A DNA stretch of 64,000 nt from JAWHQP01 sp032586195 (GTDB lineage Bacteria > Pseudomonadota > Gammaproteobacteria > Enterobacterales > Pasteurellaceae): NCBI GenBank assembly GCA_032586195.1, contig JAWHQP010000003.1, positions 62,001 through 126,000 on the forward strand, given 5' to 3'. The translations under genes were made by a program, and so were the position numbers. This document shows positions 1-7,520 of the stretch, in pieces; positions within the stretch are counted from its first letter, which is position 1; every line of letters starts with the position of its first letter. The notes under the pieces were generated by a model. The model saw nothing but the letters and a program-made list of their open reading frames with translations. It was not told the origin of the DNA and did not search any database.

Positions 1-110
1 CTTGTACTATAGAACAGTTCAATCTGTTTGTTAATTTGTAGCAAATACTTTACGTATCTATTCTTTTTAGTGATCATCAATAGGGATATTATCTATTATG
101 GAGAAAGAAT

Positions 111-1211
111 ATGGAGAAAGAGTTTGAGTTGAAGCGTCAAGGAAAAATTCTACGTCTGACCAACCGTACTTTTAAATTTGATCCTCGTGTCAAAGACGGT
201 TGGTTTTCCGCTGTATATTTTCTTAAAACCACTGAGATTATTAAGCGACATCGTCCTAAACAACAGGTCACCATGCAGTTTTTCCAAAAGGAAAATGCTG
301 TTTTATGCGGTGTAGATGAAGCTATTGCATTATTGCATACCTTTGCTGTAAATCCCGAAAATCTTAAAATTTATGCGCTCAATGACGGTGATAAAATCGA
401 ACCGTTTGAGACGGTATTGATTATTGAAGGGTATTATGAGGATTTTGGTTATTTGGAAGGCATCATTGACGGTGTGCTCGCCCGTCGTACATCGGTAGCG
501 ACCAACGTTTACGACGTAGTGCAGGCTGCGGGCAAAAAGCAGGTAATTTTTATGGGTGATAGGGATGATCATTTTTCTCAGCAGGCCGGGGATGGTTATG
601 CCGCATATATTGGTGGTGTGGCCGCTCAGGCTACACATGCAATGAATGAATGGTGGGGAAAAAACGGTGTGGGTACTATGCCGCACGCATTAATTCAGTT
701 GTTTGACGGTGATTTATTGAAAGCCTGTGAGGCCTATTTGTCCACTTATCCGGAAGATAATTTAATTGCTTTGGTTGATTACAATAATAATGTTATTGAA
801 GACAGTTTAACTGTCGCTCGCCATTTCGGGGATAAGCTATATGGAGTGAGAGTGGATACATCGGCCAATATGGTGGATCAGTATTTTCTTAAACATCAGG
901 GTGAATTCGGGCAAATTGATTTGCGCGGGACCAATGTACGCTTGATTCAACGGTTGCGTGAACATTTGGATGATAACGGATTTCCACATGTGAAAATTAT
1001 CGTGAGCGGCGGCTTTGATGCAAATAAGATTCGTTTATTTCAACAACAGAATGCACCGGTAGATTCCTATGGTATTGGCTCCAGTCTGCTTAAAGTCAGT
1101 ATCGGTTTTACCGGAGATTGTGTGCGTTTAAATGGCAAAGAACAGGCAAAAGCCGGTAGAAAATATAGCTTTAACCCACGCTTGAGTGCGGTAGATTTTC
1201 CTATCGTTTAG
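111..1211 (+). CDS. pncB: Nicotinate phosphoribosyltransferase (PncB-like)
   Basis: Converts nicotinate and PRPP to nicotinate mononucleotide, the entry step of the Preiss-Handler NAD salvage route, in the cytoplasm. The 366-residue protein has the family layout: an N-terminal region with the RRTSVATN segment (about 125-132), a central GDGYAAYIGG stretch and a C-terminal phosphate-binding IVSGGFDANKI segment near 297. E. coli PncB is about 400 residues; this looks like the shorter branch. The ATG at 111 is preferred because GGAG at 100-103 sits 7 nt upstream. That Shine-Dalgarno lies in the first copy of a 13-nt tandem repeat (98-123), whose own ATG opens only a 9-codon out-of-frame ORF. nadE follows after 9 nt, so the two genes form a NAD-salvage operon. 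Family assignment rests on sequence recognition; substrate is by family. Confidence 0.85.
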   Translation: MEKEFELKRQGKILRLTNRTFKFDPRVKDGWFSAVYFLKTTEIIKRHRPKQQVTMQFFQKENAVLCGVDEAIALLHTFAVNPENLKIYALNDGDKIEPFETVLIIEGYYEDFGYLEGIIDGVLARRTSVATNVYDVVQAAGKKQVIFMGDRDDHFSQQAGDGYAAYIGGVAAQATHAMNEWWGKNGVGTMPHALIQLFDGDLLKACEAYLSTYPEDNLIALVDYNNNVIEDSLTVARHFGDKLYGVRVDTSANMVDQYFLKHQGEFGQIDLRGTNVRLIQRLREHLDDNGFPHVKIIVSGGFDANKIRLFQQQNAPVDSYGIGSSLLKVSIGFTGDCVRLNGKEQAKAGRKYSFNPRLSAVDFPIV

Positions 1212-1220
1212 AAGGTTACC

Positions 1221-1970
1221 ATGCAGAAATATTTAAATTATTTAGTGGAATGGTTGGAATTGCAACGTATTGACTATGGCGCGCAAGGCTATGTGGTTGG
1301 TCTTAGTGGTGGCGTTGACTCTGCCGTTGTTGCCCATTTATTAGGTCGTACAGGATCGGCAGCACAAGGGTTAATTCTAGCTTCCGCGACGACTTCGCAA
1401 CAGGATGTTGCGGATGCTTATGCGGTGGCGGAGAGTGCAAGAATTTCAGTTATTGAAGCTCCGATTACCGCAGCTTACGACATGTTTATGCAATCTATGC
1501 AACCGTTATTTAATCAACAAGCTGAACGGCAAAATGTGATTGCCGGTAATGTTCAGGCAAGATTGCGCATGATCGCGCTTTATGCCTATGCGCAAAGCAA
1601 TCAGGCGATCGTTGTGGGGACCGATAACGCTGCGGAATGGTTAACCGGCTATTTTACTAAATTTGGTGATGGCGGTGTTGATGTGGCGCCTCTGCTGCAA
1701 CTTCGTAAGGAACAGGTGTATGAGCTGGCTCGTTTACTCAATGTACCGCAGCAGATTATTGATAAACCACCGAGTGCCGGTTTATGGCAAGGACAAACCG
1801 ATGAAAGTGAGATGGGAGTAAGCTATGCTGAAATTGACGCTTTCTTACGAGGGGAGAAAGTTTCATCACATGCTCAAGAAAGAATCAATTTCTGGCACGA
1901 CCGTTCGCACCATAAAAGACGCATGGCTTCCGTACCTGAATTATTTGATATTATTTCTAATAATCGGTAA
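1221..1970 (+). CDS. nadE: NH3-dependent NAD+ synthetase
   Basis: Amidates nicotinate adenine dinucleotide to NAD+, using ATP and ammonia; last step of both de novo synthesis and nicotinate salvage. The PP-loop motif SGGVDSA is at residues 29-35, followed by the family's GTDNAAEWLTGYFTKFGDGG block and a KPPSAGLW(Q)GQTDE segment. At 249 residues it is the short form with no glutaminase domain, so ammonia is the presumed donor. It starts 9 nt after the phosphoribosyltransferase stop, so the two are probably cotranscribed. The adenylyltransferase nadD needed between the two reactions is not in this window. Confidence 0.93.
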   Translation: MQKYLNYLVEWLELQRIDYGAQGYVVGLSGGVDSAVVAHLLGRTGSAAQGLILASATTSQQDVADAYAVAESARISVIEAPITAAYDMFMQSMQPLFNQQAERQNVIAGNVQARLRMIALYAYAQSNQAIVVGTDNAAEWLTGYFTKFGDGGVDVAPLLQLRKEQVYELARLLNVPQQIIDKPPSAGLWQGQTDESEMGVSYAEIDAFLRGEKVSSHAQERINFWHDRSHHKRRMASVPELFDIISNNR

Positions 1971-2005
1971 CTATATGACAAACCGACATCTCTAAGGTAG
2001 AGCCG

Positions 2006-2320
2006 TCAGTTTGTCTGAGTATTTTGATCTTGTTGTCTCAGAACATTTAATTTGGCCAAGCCGTGGTCACAGCTTTTAATTTGCGTGGCGAGTTCCATTT
2101 CCAGGATTTGTTTTTTGCTTTGGTTCAGTTTGTTTTTTATTTTACTTACCTGAGTATGTGTGCCGGGTTGTTTTTCTGCGTCGGCAATAAGTGAATCCGT
2201 AGCTTGAAATAATTGTTGACATTGTTGAGGGATTGCTTGTTGAGGTGCCGCAGAAACATGAGTTGTTGTCAGTACCAATCCTGCAAAAAGTGCGGTGATT
2301 GTACATTTAATTTTCATCAT
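2006..2320 (-). CDS. Small exported protein, DUF5339-like
   Basis: A 104-residue protein with a clear Sec signal peptide: KIK at the start, a hydrophobic stretch through about residue 20, and a likely cleavage after VSA (about 24). The mature part is Gln/Lys-rich and probably helical, with two Cys (one in QQCQQLF, one in KSCDHGL) that could form a disulphide in the periplasm. It resembles the small Pasteurellaceae-restricted DUF5339 family from memory; no function is known to me. It converges on nadE, and a GACAAAC/GTTTGTC inverted repeat (about 1977-2015) lies between the two stops. Two consecutive ATGs are possible starts; the difference is one residue. Confidence 0.7.
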   Translation of the reverse strand: MMKIKCTITALFAGLVLTTTHVSAAPQQAIPQQCQQLFQATDSLIADAEKQPGTHTQVSKIKNKLNQSKKQILEMELATQIKSCDHGLAKLNVLRQQDQNTQTN

Positions 2321-2815
2321 CCTAAAATCCTTATCCTTAAAAAGGATATTCTTAAATAGTTACTATTAATCAAATCGATAAAACCTGCCAAAAAGTAACA
2401 GAACATAAAGCCAATGTCCAGTGATTCTTACCCATTTTGTGTATTTTGAATAAAATGGCAGATAAAAGTTGAAATAATGTTAATAAAAACTATAATTTGC
2501 GATAAATCAATTTATTGTTTATTGTTTGGTTGCATTTTTTTGATATAAATACGAAAAATGTGATCCGGGTTGCATTTTTCCTATTTTTTATCCTTACAAA
2601 TAGTAGTAGAATGCTTAACCACATTGAGTTATGTGTTTCGAAAACGATTTTTGGCTATGATTTCGGTAGCGTAATTCAGAAAATTTGAGATCTTTTTTGA
2701 TCTTGAATTATTGGGGTGATTATTTCTCGTTTAATATTTTGTCAGGTGGTGAACTGCAAATATTATTTGAAAAGTAATCCGTGTTGAGATCTTGTAACAT
2801 TTACAAGGAGTTGAG
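2321..2815 (+). promoter_or_regulatory. AT-rich cydA upstream region with FNR/ArcA-like sites
   Basis: Almost 500 bases without a gene between the small exported protein and cydA. A candidate FNR half-match, TTGCG-ATAA-ATCAA, lies at 2497-2510 (8 of 10 conserved positions). A GTTAATAAAA stretch just upstream resembles the ArcA direct-repeat element. A second area with TTGAGATC/TTGATCTTGAA repeats lies at about 2685-2708. The gene has a strong ribosome binding site, AAGGAG, ending about 7 nt before the ATG. E. coli cydAB is controlled by ArcA and FNR, so oxygen control here is expected. The exact sites are inference. Confidence 0.4.
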
Positions 2816-4387
2816 ATGTTAGACGTTGTTGAGCTCTCGCGTTTGCAGTTTGCATTAACTGCGTTATATCACTTCTTGTTTGTTCCTCTTACATTAGGGT
2901 TGAGTTTCCTTCTGGTCATTATGGAAACGCTTTATGTAACGACAGGCAAAGAAGTTTATAAAGATATGACAAAATTCTGGGGTAAGTTATTCGGTATTAA
3001 CTTCGCTCTTGGGGTAACCACAGGTATCACAATGGAATTCCAATTTGGTACCAACTGGTCATATTATTCACACTATGTCGGCGATATCTTTGGCGCACCT
3101 CTCGCCATTGAAGCTTTATTAGCCTTCTTCCTGGAATCAACTTTTGTCGGTTTATTTTTCTTCGGCTGGGATCGTTTATCAAAAGGTAAACATTTACTGA
3201 CAACATACTGCGTTGCGTTCGGCTCTAACTTATCCGCCATGTGGATTCTGGTGGCAAACGGCTGGATGCAAAACCCGGTGGCTTCCGAATTTAATTTTGA
3301 AACCATGCGGATGGAAATGACCAGTTTCATGGATTTATGGATGAATCCCGCCGCACAAAGTAAATTCTTACATACATTGACTGCAGGTTACGTGTCTGCC
3401 GCCATGTTTGTGCTTGCGATTAGTTCATATTACCTATTGAAAGGTCGCGACGTTGCCTTTGCCAAACGTTCTTTCTCTGTGGCCGCAACTTTCGGCTTTA
3501 TTTCCGCTTTGGGTGTATTAATTATGGGCGACGAGTCAGGTTATGACGTTGGTCAGACTCAGCCTGTGAAATTGGCCGCGATGGAAGGTGAATGGCATAC
3601 ACAGGAAGCACCAGCGTCTTGGTCGATGTTTGCTATTCCTAACACTGCTGAGCGTAAAAATGATTTTGATATTTCTATTCCTTATCTTGGCGGTATCATC
3701 GCAACACGTTCTTTTGATAAACAATATCTGGGTTTAAATGATTTGGAAACCCGCAATGAAGAACGGGTACGTAATGGTATGGTGGCTTACGGGTTACTTG
3801 AAGAATTACGCGCGCAGAAGAAAGCGGGTCAGATTAACGAAGAAACTAAAGCTCAATTTAATGAAGTGCGTAAAGATTTGGGTTACGGTTTATTGCTAAA
3901 ACGTTATACCGATAAAGTCGTCGATGCGAACGCTAGCCAGGTGAAGGCTGCGGCGGCGGATACCATTCCTAATGTCGGCCCGACATACTGGTCTTTCCGT
4001 ATCATGGCTGTAACGGGTGGTGTGTTATTACTGCTTATCTTTGCCGCATTTGTGCAAAATGTACGCAAAACGACAACAAAATCGCCTTTATTGCTGCGTT
4101 CTTTGTTATGGTTATTGCCGTTACCTTGGGTAGCGATTGAATCCGGTTGGTTCTTGGCAGAATATGGTCGTCAACCATGGGCAATTACGGATGTATTGCC
4201 TGTCGGTGTAGCCAATTCTTCATTAACAACGGGTGATCTTTGGTTCTCAATCGGTTTGATCTGTGCGCTTTACACAGTATTCCTGGTTGTTGAGATGTAT
4301 TTAATGTTCAAATATGGTCGCTTGGGCCCAAGTTCGTTAAAAACCGGCCGTTATTACTTTGAACAATCTTCTAAAACAGGAGCCTAA
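2816..4387 (+). CDS. cydA: Cytochrome bd-I ubiquinol oxidase subunit I
   Basis: Membrane subunit carrying haems b558, b595 and d of the high-affinity quinol oxidase. The b595 ligand His falls at residue 19 exactly as in E. coli (ALYHFLF). The Q-loop quinol-oxidation motif KLAAMEGEW, the [13 protein letters not shown] segment before it and the C-terminal GRQPW motif are all visible, and about nine membrane helices are apparent. At 523 residues it has the usual length for the long Q-loop form. It is the first gene of cydABX, with cydB starting 2 nt after its stop. Oxygen-limited expression is likely from the upstream region. Confidence 0.97.
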   Translation: MLDVVELSRLQFALTALYHFLFVPLTLGLSFLLVIMETLYVTTGKEVYKDMTKFWGKLFGINFALGVTTGITMEFQFGTNWSYYSHYVGDIFGAPLAIEALLAFFLESTFVGLFFFGWDRLSKGKHLLTTYCVAFGSNLSAMWILVANGWMQNPVASEFNFETMRMEMTSFMDLWMNPAAQSKFLHTLTAGYVSAAMFVLAISSYYLLKGRDVAFAKRSFSVAATFGFISALGVLIMGDESGYDVGQTQPVKLAAMEGEWHTQEAPASWSMFAIPNTAERKNDFDISIPYLGGIIATRSFDKQYLGLNDLETRNEERVRNGMVAYGLLEELRAQKKAGQINEETKAQFNEVRKDLGYGLLLKRYTDKVVDANASQVKAAAADTIPNVGPTYWSFRIMAVTGGVLLLLIFAAFVQNVRKTTTKSPLLLRSLLWLLPLPWVAIESGWFLAEYGRQPWAITDVLPVGVANSSLTTGDLWFSIGLICALYTVFLVVEMYLMFKYGRLGPSSLKTGRYYFEQSSKTGA

Positions 4388-4389
4388 CG

Positions 4390-5526
4390 ATGTTTGATTA
4401 CGAAAGTTTACGCTTTATTTGGTGGGTACTTGTTTGCGTATTGCTGATTGGTTTTGCAATTACCGACGGCTTTGATATGGGCGTGCTGAATTTATTACCT
4501 TTCGCGGGTAAGAAGGAAGTGGAAAAGCGCATTATGATCAACTCCGTTGCCCCGCATTGGGACGGTAATCAGGTATGGTTATTAACCGCCGGCGGTGCAA
4601 TGTTTGCCGCCTGGCCGATTGTGTATGCAGCATCATTTTCCGGCTTTTATATTGCCATGATTTTAGTTTTAGCCGCTTTATTCTTCCGTCCGGTAGGCTT
4701 TGAATACCGTGCTAAAATTGATAATCCGACATGGCGTAAGGCATGGGATTGGGGTTTATTCCTCGGTGGCTTTGTACCGTCTCTCGTGTTTGGCGTTGCG
4801 TTCGGTAACTTACTGCAAGGTGTACCGTTTGAATTTAATGATTTAATGCAAGTGAATTATACCGGTTCATTCTTTGAATTATTGAATCCGTTTGCTATCC
4901 TTTGCGGTTTGATTAGCTTATCTATGCTGACCGCACACGGAGCAGCCTGGTTACAGATGAAGACCACGGCGGATTTACGCCTGCGTGCCCGTACGATTAC
5001 TCAGGTCGGTTCTTTTGCAACACTAATTACCTTTGTACTGGCGGGTGTCTGGTTACTTTACAAAGACGGTTTTGTGGTAACGAGTGTGATTGATCACTAT
5101 GCGCCGTCATCTCCATTAGGCAAAACCGTTGAATTGCAAACCGGTGCCTGGTTCAATAATTTCACCGCTCAGCCCGTACTGTTTATTCTGCCCGCATTGG
5201 CCGTGTTAGGTTCACTTCTAACGATTACCGCTTCTAAAGCAAATCGTTCGGGTTTTGCCTTCTTCTTCTCATCATTGACGATGATTGGTGTGATTTTGAC
5301 CTGTGCGACGGCAATGTTCCCGTTTGTGATGCCGTCAATCACTCACCCTGAAATGAGCCTGTTAATGTGGGATTCGACATCAAGCGAATTAACCCTGACG
5401 TTAATGTTATTCTTAGCGTTGGTTTTTGTAGTGATTTCTTTGATTTATACCATTTGGTCTTACTACAAAATGTTCGGTCGTCTTGATAGTGATTTTATTG
5501 AAGAACACAAAAACTCATTATACTAG
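4390..5526 (+). CDS. cydB: Cytochrome bd-I ubiquinol oxidase subunit II
   Basis: Integral membrane partner of CydA in the bd quinol oxidase. The 378-residue sequence opens with the family signature LRFIWWVLVCVLLIGFAITDGFDMGV and retains the NSVAPHWDGNQVWLLTAGGA block, with about eight or nine hydrophobic helices. Length matches E. coli CydB (379). It follows cydA after 2 nt and precedes the tiny cydX gene by 12 nt, so all three subunits are made from one transcript. Confidence 0.97.
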   Translation: MFDYESLRFIWWVLVCVLLIGFAITDGFDMGVLNLLPFAGKKEVEKRIMINSVAPHWDGNQVWLLTAGGAMFAAWPIVYAASFSGFYIAMILVLAALFFRPVGFEYRAKIDNPTWRKAWDWGLFLGGFVPSLVFGVAFGNLLQGVPFEFNDLMQVNYTGSFFELLNPFAILCGLISLSMLTAHGAAWLQMKTTADLRLRARTITQVGSFATLITFVLAGVWLLYKDGFVVTSVIDHYAPSSPLGKTVELQTGAWFNNFTAQPVLFILPALAVLGSLLTITASKANRSGFAFFFSSLTMIGVILTCATAMFPFVMPSITHPEMSLLMWDSTSSELTLTLMLFLALVFVVISLIYTIWSYYKMFGRLDSDFIEEHKNSLY

Positions 5527-5538
5527 AGGAGATAAAGT

Positions 5539-5637
5539 ATGTTTTATGCGGTTTGGGTAGTGGGTGTCTTGCTGGCGGTTCTGGCAAGCGTTGTTATCTC
5601 AATGAAAATTGAAAAATCCGGTAAATTTGACGAATAA
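5539..5637 (+). CDS. cydX: Cytochrome bd oxidase small subunit CydX
   Basis: A 32-residue single-span membrane peptide. It starts MFYAVWVVGVLL, continues with a hydrophobic helix and ends with the charged tail EKSGKFDE. E. coli CydX (37 residues) has the same plan, including the Tyr and Trp near the N-terminus, and stabilises haem d in the bd oxidase. AGAGGAGAT upstream is a good ribosome binding site. It lies 12 nt after cydB and is followed by a terminator. It is easily missed by ORF callers because of its size. Confidence 0.92.
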   Translation: MFYAVWVVGVLLAVLASVVISMKIEKSGKFDE

Positions 5638-5659
5638 CGAGATTCGTCATAGTTAGCCG

Positions 5660-5695
5660 AAAACCGCCCGGAGGAAATCTTCAGGCGGTTTTTTA
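5660..5695 (+). terminator. Rho-independent terminator of cydABX
   Basis: Inverted repeat AAAACCGCC / GGCGGTTTT with a 15-nt loop, followed by a run of T. It lies 22 nt after the cydX stop and fits termination of the cyd operon. Confidence 0.85.
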
Positions 5696-5718
5696 TATAA
5701 AAAATTCAATAAAATAGC

Positions 5719-5728
5719 ACCGCACTTT
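5719..5728 (-). repeat. Hin-type DNA uptake signal
   Basis: ACCGCACTTT, the complement of the AAAGTGCGGT uptake core, in the gap between cydX and ybgC. Its AT-rich tail (GAATTTTT on the minus strand) lies 11 nt beyond the core. Confidence 0.85.
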
Positions 5729-5768
5729 TTAATAAAATTCATTATTAAAGCACTTGCCAAGCAATTAG

Positions 5769-5796
5769 ACTGGTTCTAGAATACACCAGTTTTTTA
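5769..5796 (+). terminator. Second terminator-like hairpin before ybgC
   Basis: ACTGGT / ACCAGT stem with a 10-nt loop followed by TTTTTT. It is the second such structure in the cydX-ybgC gap, so read-through from cyd into tol-pal is probably blocked. It could also be an attenuator for a ybgC promoter, but no clear promoter is visible upstream of it. Confidence 0.6.
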
Positions 5797-5890
5797 TTCA
5801 CTTTTTTATATCGCGAGTGGGTAATTTCATAGAAGATCGTGAATTGATCGAACGAACCGTTTCGCTCTTATTAAAGGATTGTTTACTATT

Positions 5891-6289
5891 ATGGCTGTAT
5901 TTCAATTTCCTGTTCGTGTCTATTATGAAGATACCGATGCGGGCGGGGTTGTGTATCATGCGCGTTATTTGCATTTTTATGAGCGGGCCAGAACAGAATT
6001 TTTACGCACTTTGCATTTCTCTCAACAACAACTTCTCTCTGAATATCGGATTGGTTTTGTGGTGAAGTCGATGAACATTGATTATCGTGTGGCTGCGAAA
6101 CTAGATGATTTATTGCTTGTCGAAACTCATGTCACGGAAATGAAAGGGGCTACTATCTTATTCTATCAAGTGTTAAAACGAGATGAATTGATTTTAAGTA
6201 CGGCTACTGTTAAGGTAGCCTGTGTTGATCTTGGCAAAATGAAACCGAAGCCGCTTCCGGAGGAAGTACGTAACGGTTTTTTACAATAG
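5891..6289 (+). CDS. ybgC: Acyl-CoA thioesterase YbgC, Tol-Pal associated
   Basis: Hotdog-fold thioesterase that hydrolyses acyl-CoA thioesters in the cytoplasm; its family sits at the head of tol-pal operons. The family signature VYYEDTDAGGVVYHARYLHFYERARTE is split over about residues 11-37, with the catalytic Asp in YEDTDAGG. The product is 132 residues, close to E. coli YbgC (134). I chose ATG 5891 because the protein then aligns with the family start (MAVFQFPVRVYYEDTD). An in-frame TTG at 5879 is weaker, and AAAGGA lies at 5873-5878. tolQ begins 21 nt downstream. Confidence 0.93.
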   Translation: MAVFQFPVRVYYEDTDAGGVVYHARYLHFYERARTEFLRTLHFSQQQLLSEYRIGFVVKSMNIDYRVAAKLDDLLLVETHVTEMKGATILFYQVLKRDELILSTATVKVACVDLGKMKPKPLPEEVRNGFLQ

Positions 6290-6310
6290 GTATTTTTTCG
6301 GAGTTATATA

Positions 6311-6994
6311 ATGACTGCTGATTTGGATTTTTTCGAATTATTTTTAAAAGCGAGTATTGTCGTACAATTTGTAATTGTAATTTTGCTTGCGTTCTCAATT
6401 ATTTCATGGACGATTATTATTCAACGTAGTCGTATTTTAACTTCAGCATTGAAGGAATCGACCGCATTTGAAGAACGTTTCTGGTCAGGTGAAGACCTGA
6501 CCCGTTTATATGACGGTTTAGAGAATCGTCGTGACGGGTTAACGGGCAGCGAACAGATTTTCTACGTCGGTTTTAAAGAGTTTAACCGTTTGAAACAAAT
6601 TAATCCGGATGCGCCGGAGGCAACCATTACGGGAACGACACGCGCTATGCATATCGCCATGAATCGTGAGCTGGAAGATTTAGAAAACCGTATTCCGTTC
6701 CTGGCAACCGTCGCCTCCATCAGCCCGTATATCGGCTTATTCGGTACGGTATGGGGAATTATGCACGCCTTTATGGGATTAAGCGGGGCAAAACAAGCAA
6801 CCTTACAAATGGTGGCGCCGGGTATTGCGGAAGCGTTGATTGCCACCGCTATCGGCCTGTTCGCGGCAATTCCAGCAGTGATGGCATATAATCGTTTAAG
6901 CTTACGGGTAGGTAAATTAGAGCAGAATTATGCTAACTTCATTGATGAATTTACTACGATTTTGAACCGACAAGTATTTGGCAAAATCCAATAA
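6311..6994 (+). CDS. tolQ: Tol-Pal system protein TolQ
   Basis: Inner-membrane proton-channel subunit of the Tol-Pal machine (MotA/ExbB family), which uses the proton gradient to constrict the outer membrane at division. It has 227 residues and three predicted membrane helices: near 15-40, and a pair at about 135-160 and 170-195. The conserved segment [20 protein letters not shown] precedes the second helix. It lies 21 nt after ybgC. An 85-nt gap to tolR contains an uptake-signal inverted repeat. Confidence 0.96.
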   Translation: MTADLDFFELFLKASIVVQFVIVILLAFSIISWTIIIQRSRILTSALKESTAFEERFWSGEDLTRLYDGLENRRDGLTGSEQIFYVGFKEFNRLKQINPDAPEATITGTTRAMHIAMNRELEDLENRIPFLATVASISPYIGLFGTVWGIMHAFMGLSGAKQATLQMVAPGIAEALIATAIGLFAAIPAVMAYNRLSLRVGKLEQNYANFIDEFTTILNRQVFGKIQ

Positions 6995-7010
6995 AAATCG
7001 CAATTTCAAC

Positions 7011-7051
7011 ACCGCACTTTGTGTGTAGATCACAGTAAATGAAAGTGCGGT
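7011..7051. repeat. Inverted pair of uptake signals between tolQ and tolR
   Basis: ACCGCACTTT (7011-7020) and AAAGTGCGGT (7042-7051) face each other across 21 nt. With flanking bases they make a 12-bp stem (ACACCGCACTTT / AAAGTGCGGTGT). It is placed inside the tol operon, 17 nt after the tolQ stop. The following T-run is weak (CATTTTA), so it may act as a partial attenuator rather than a terminator. Confidence 0.8.
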
Positions 7052-7079
7052 GTCATTTTAGAGAGTTTTCGAGGTTAAT

Positions 7080-7505
7080 ATGGCTTATCGCCGTAGAAGC
7101 AAACAAGATATAAAATCAGAAATTAATATTGTTCCTTTTCTGGACGTATTATTAGTGCTCGTGCTTATTTTTATGGCAACCGCGCCGATTATCAGTCAGA
7201 GTGTGCAGGTGGAACTGCCTGATGCGGTGGAAAGCCAGAATGTATCGACCGAAGATAAGGCGCCTGTTATTATTGAAGTGGCCGGGGTGGGACAATATGC
7301 CATCTCCATTGACGGGCAACGCAGTGAAAATTTAACCGAAGAAATGGTCACGGAAAAAACTAAGGCGGAATTTGATAAAGACCCCAATACCATGTTCTTA
7401 GTCGGCGGCGCGCGGGACGTACCTTACGAAGAAGTGATCAAAGCATTGAATTTACTGCACCTTGCAGGGATTAAGTCTGTTGGTTTAATGACGAATCCAA
7501 TTTAA
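7080..7505 (+). CDS. tolR: Tol-Pal system protein TolR
   Basis: ExbD/TolR-family partner of TolQ. The 141-residue protein has one N-terminal membrane helix. The conserved INIVPFLDVLLVLVLIF segment carries the proton-relay Asp in FLDVLLVL, and a periplasmic domain ends in LHLAGIKSVGLMT. Length matches E. coli TolR (142). It starts 85 nt after tolQ and 15 nt before tolA, within the tol-pal operon. Confidence 0.96.
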   Translation: MAYRRRSKQDIKSEINIVPFLDVLLVLVLIFMATAPIISQSVQVELPDAVESQNVSTEDKAPVIIEVAGVGQYAISIDGQRSENLTEEMVTEKTKAEFDKDPNTMFLVGGARDVPYEEVIKALNLLHLAGIKSVGLMTNPI

Positions 7506-7520
7506 TCGGTAGGAAAGATT

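Noticed and set aside
5750..5790. tRNA 3'-end-like stretch (GGTTCTAGAATACACCA)
   Set aside because: It looks superficially like a T-arm plus CCA, but the arm does not pair and no upstream cloverleaf exists; a terminator hairpin explains it better.
5817..6065. Open frame of 82 codons overlapping ybgC
   Set aside because: It is out of frame with the clear YbgC protein and has no recognisable domain; ybgC explains the region.
7021..7040. Possible CRP site in GTGTGTAGATCACAG between tolQ and tolR
   Set aside because: The half-site spacing is wrong (4-5 nt instead of 6), and it is only the loop of the uptake-signal hairpin.
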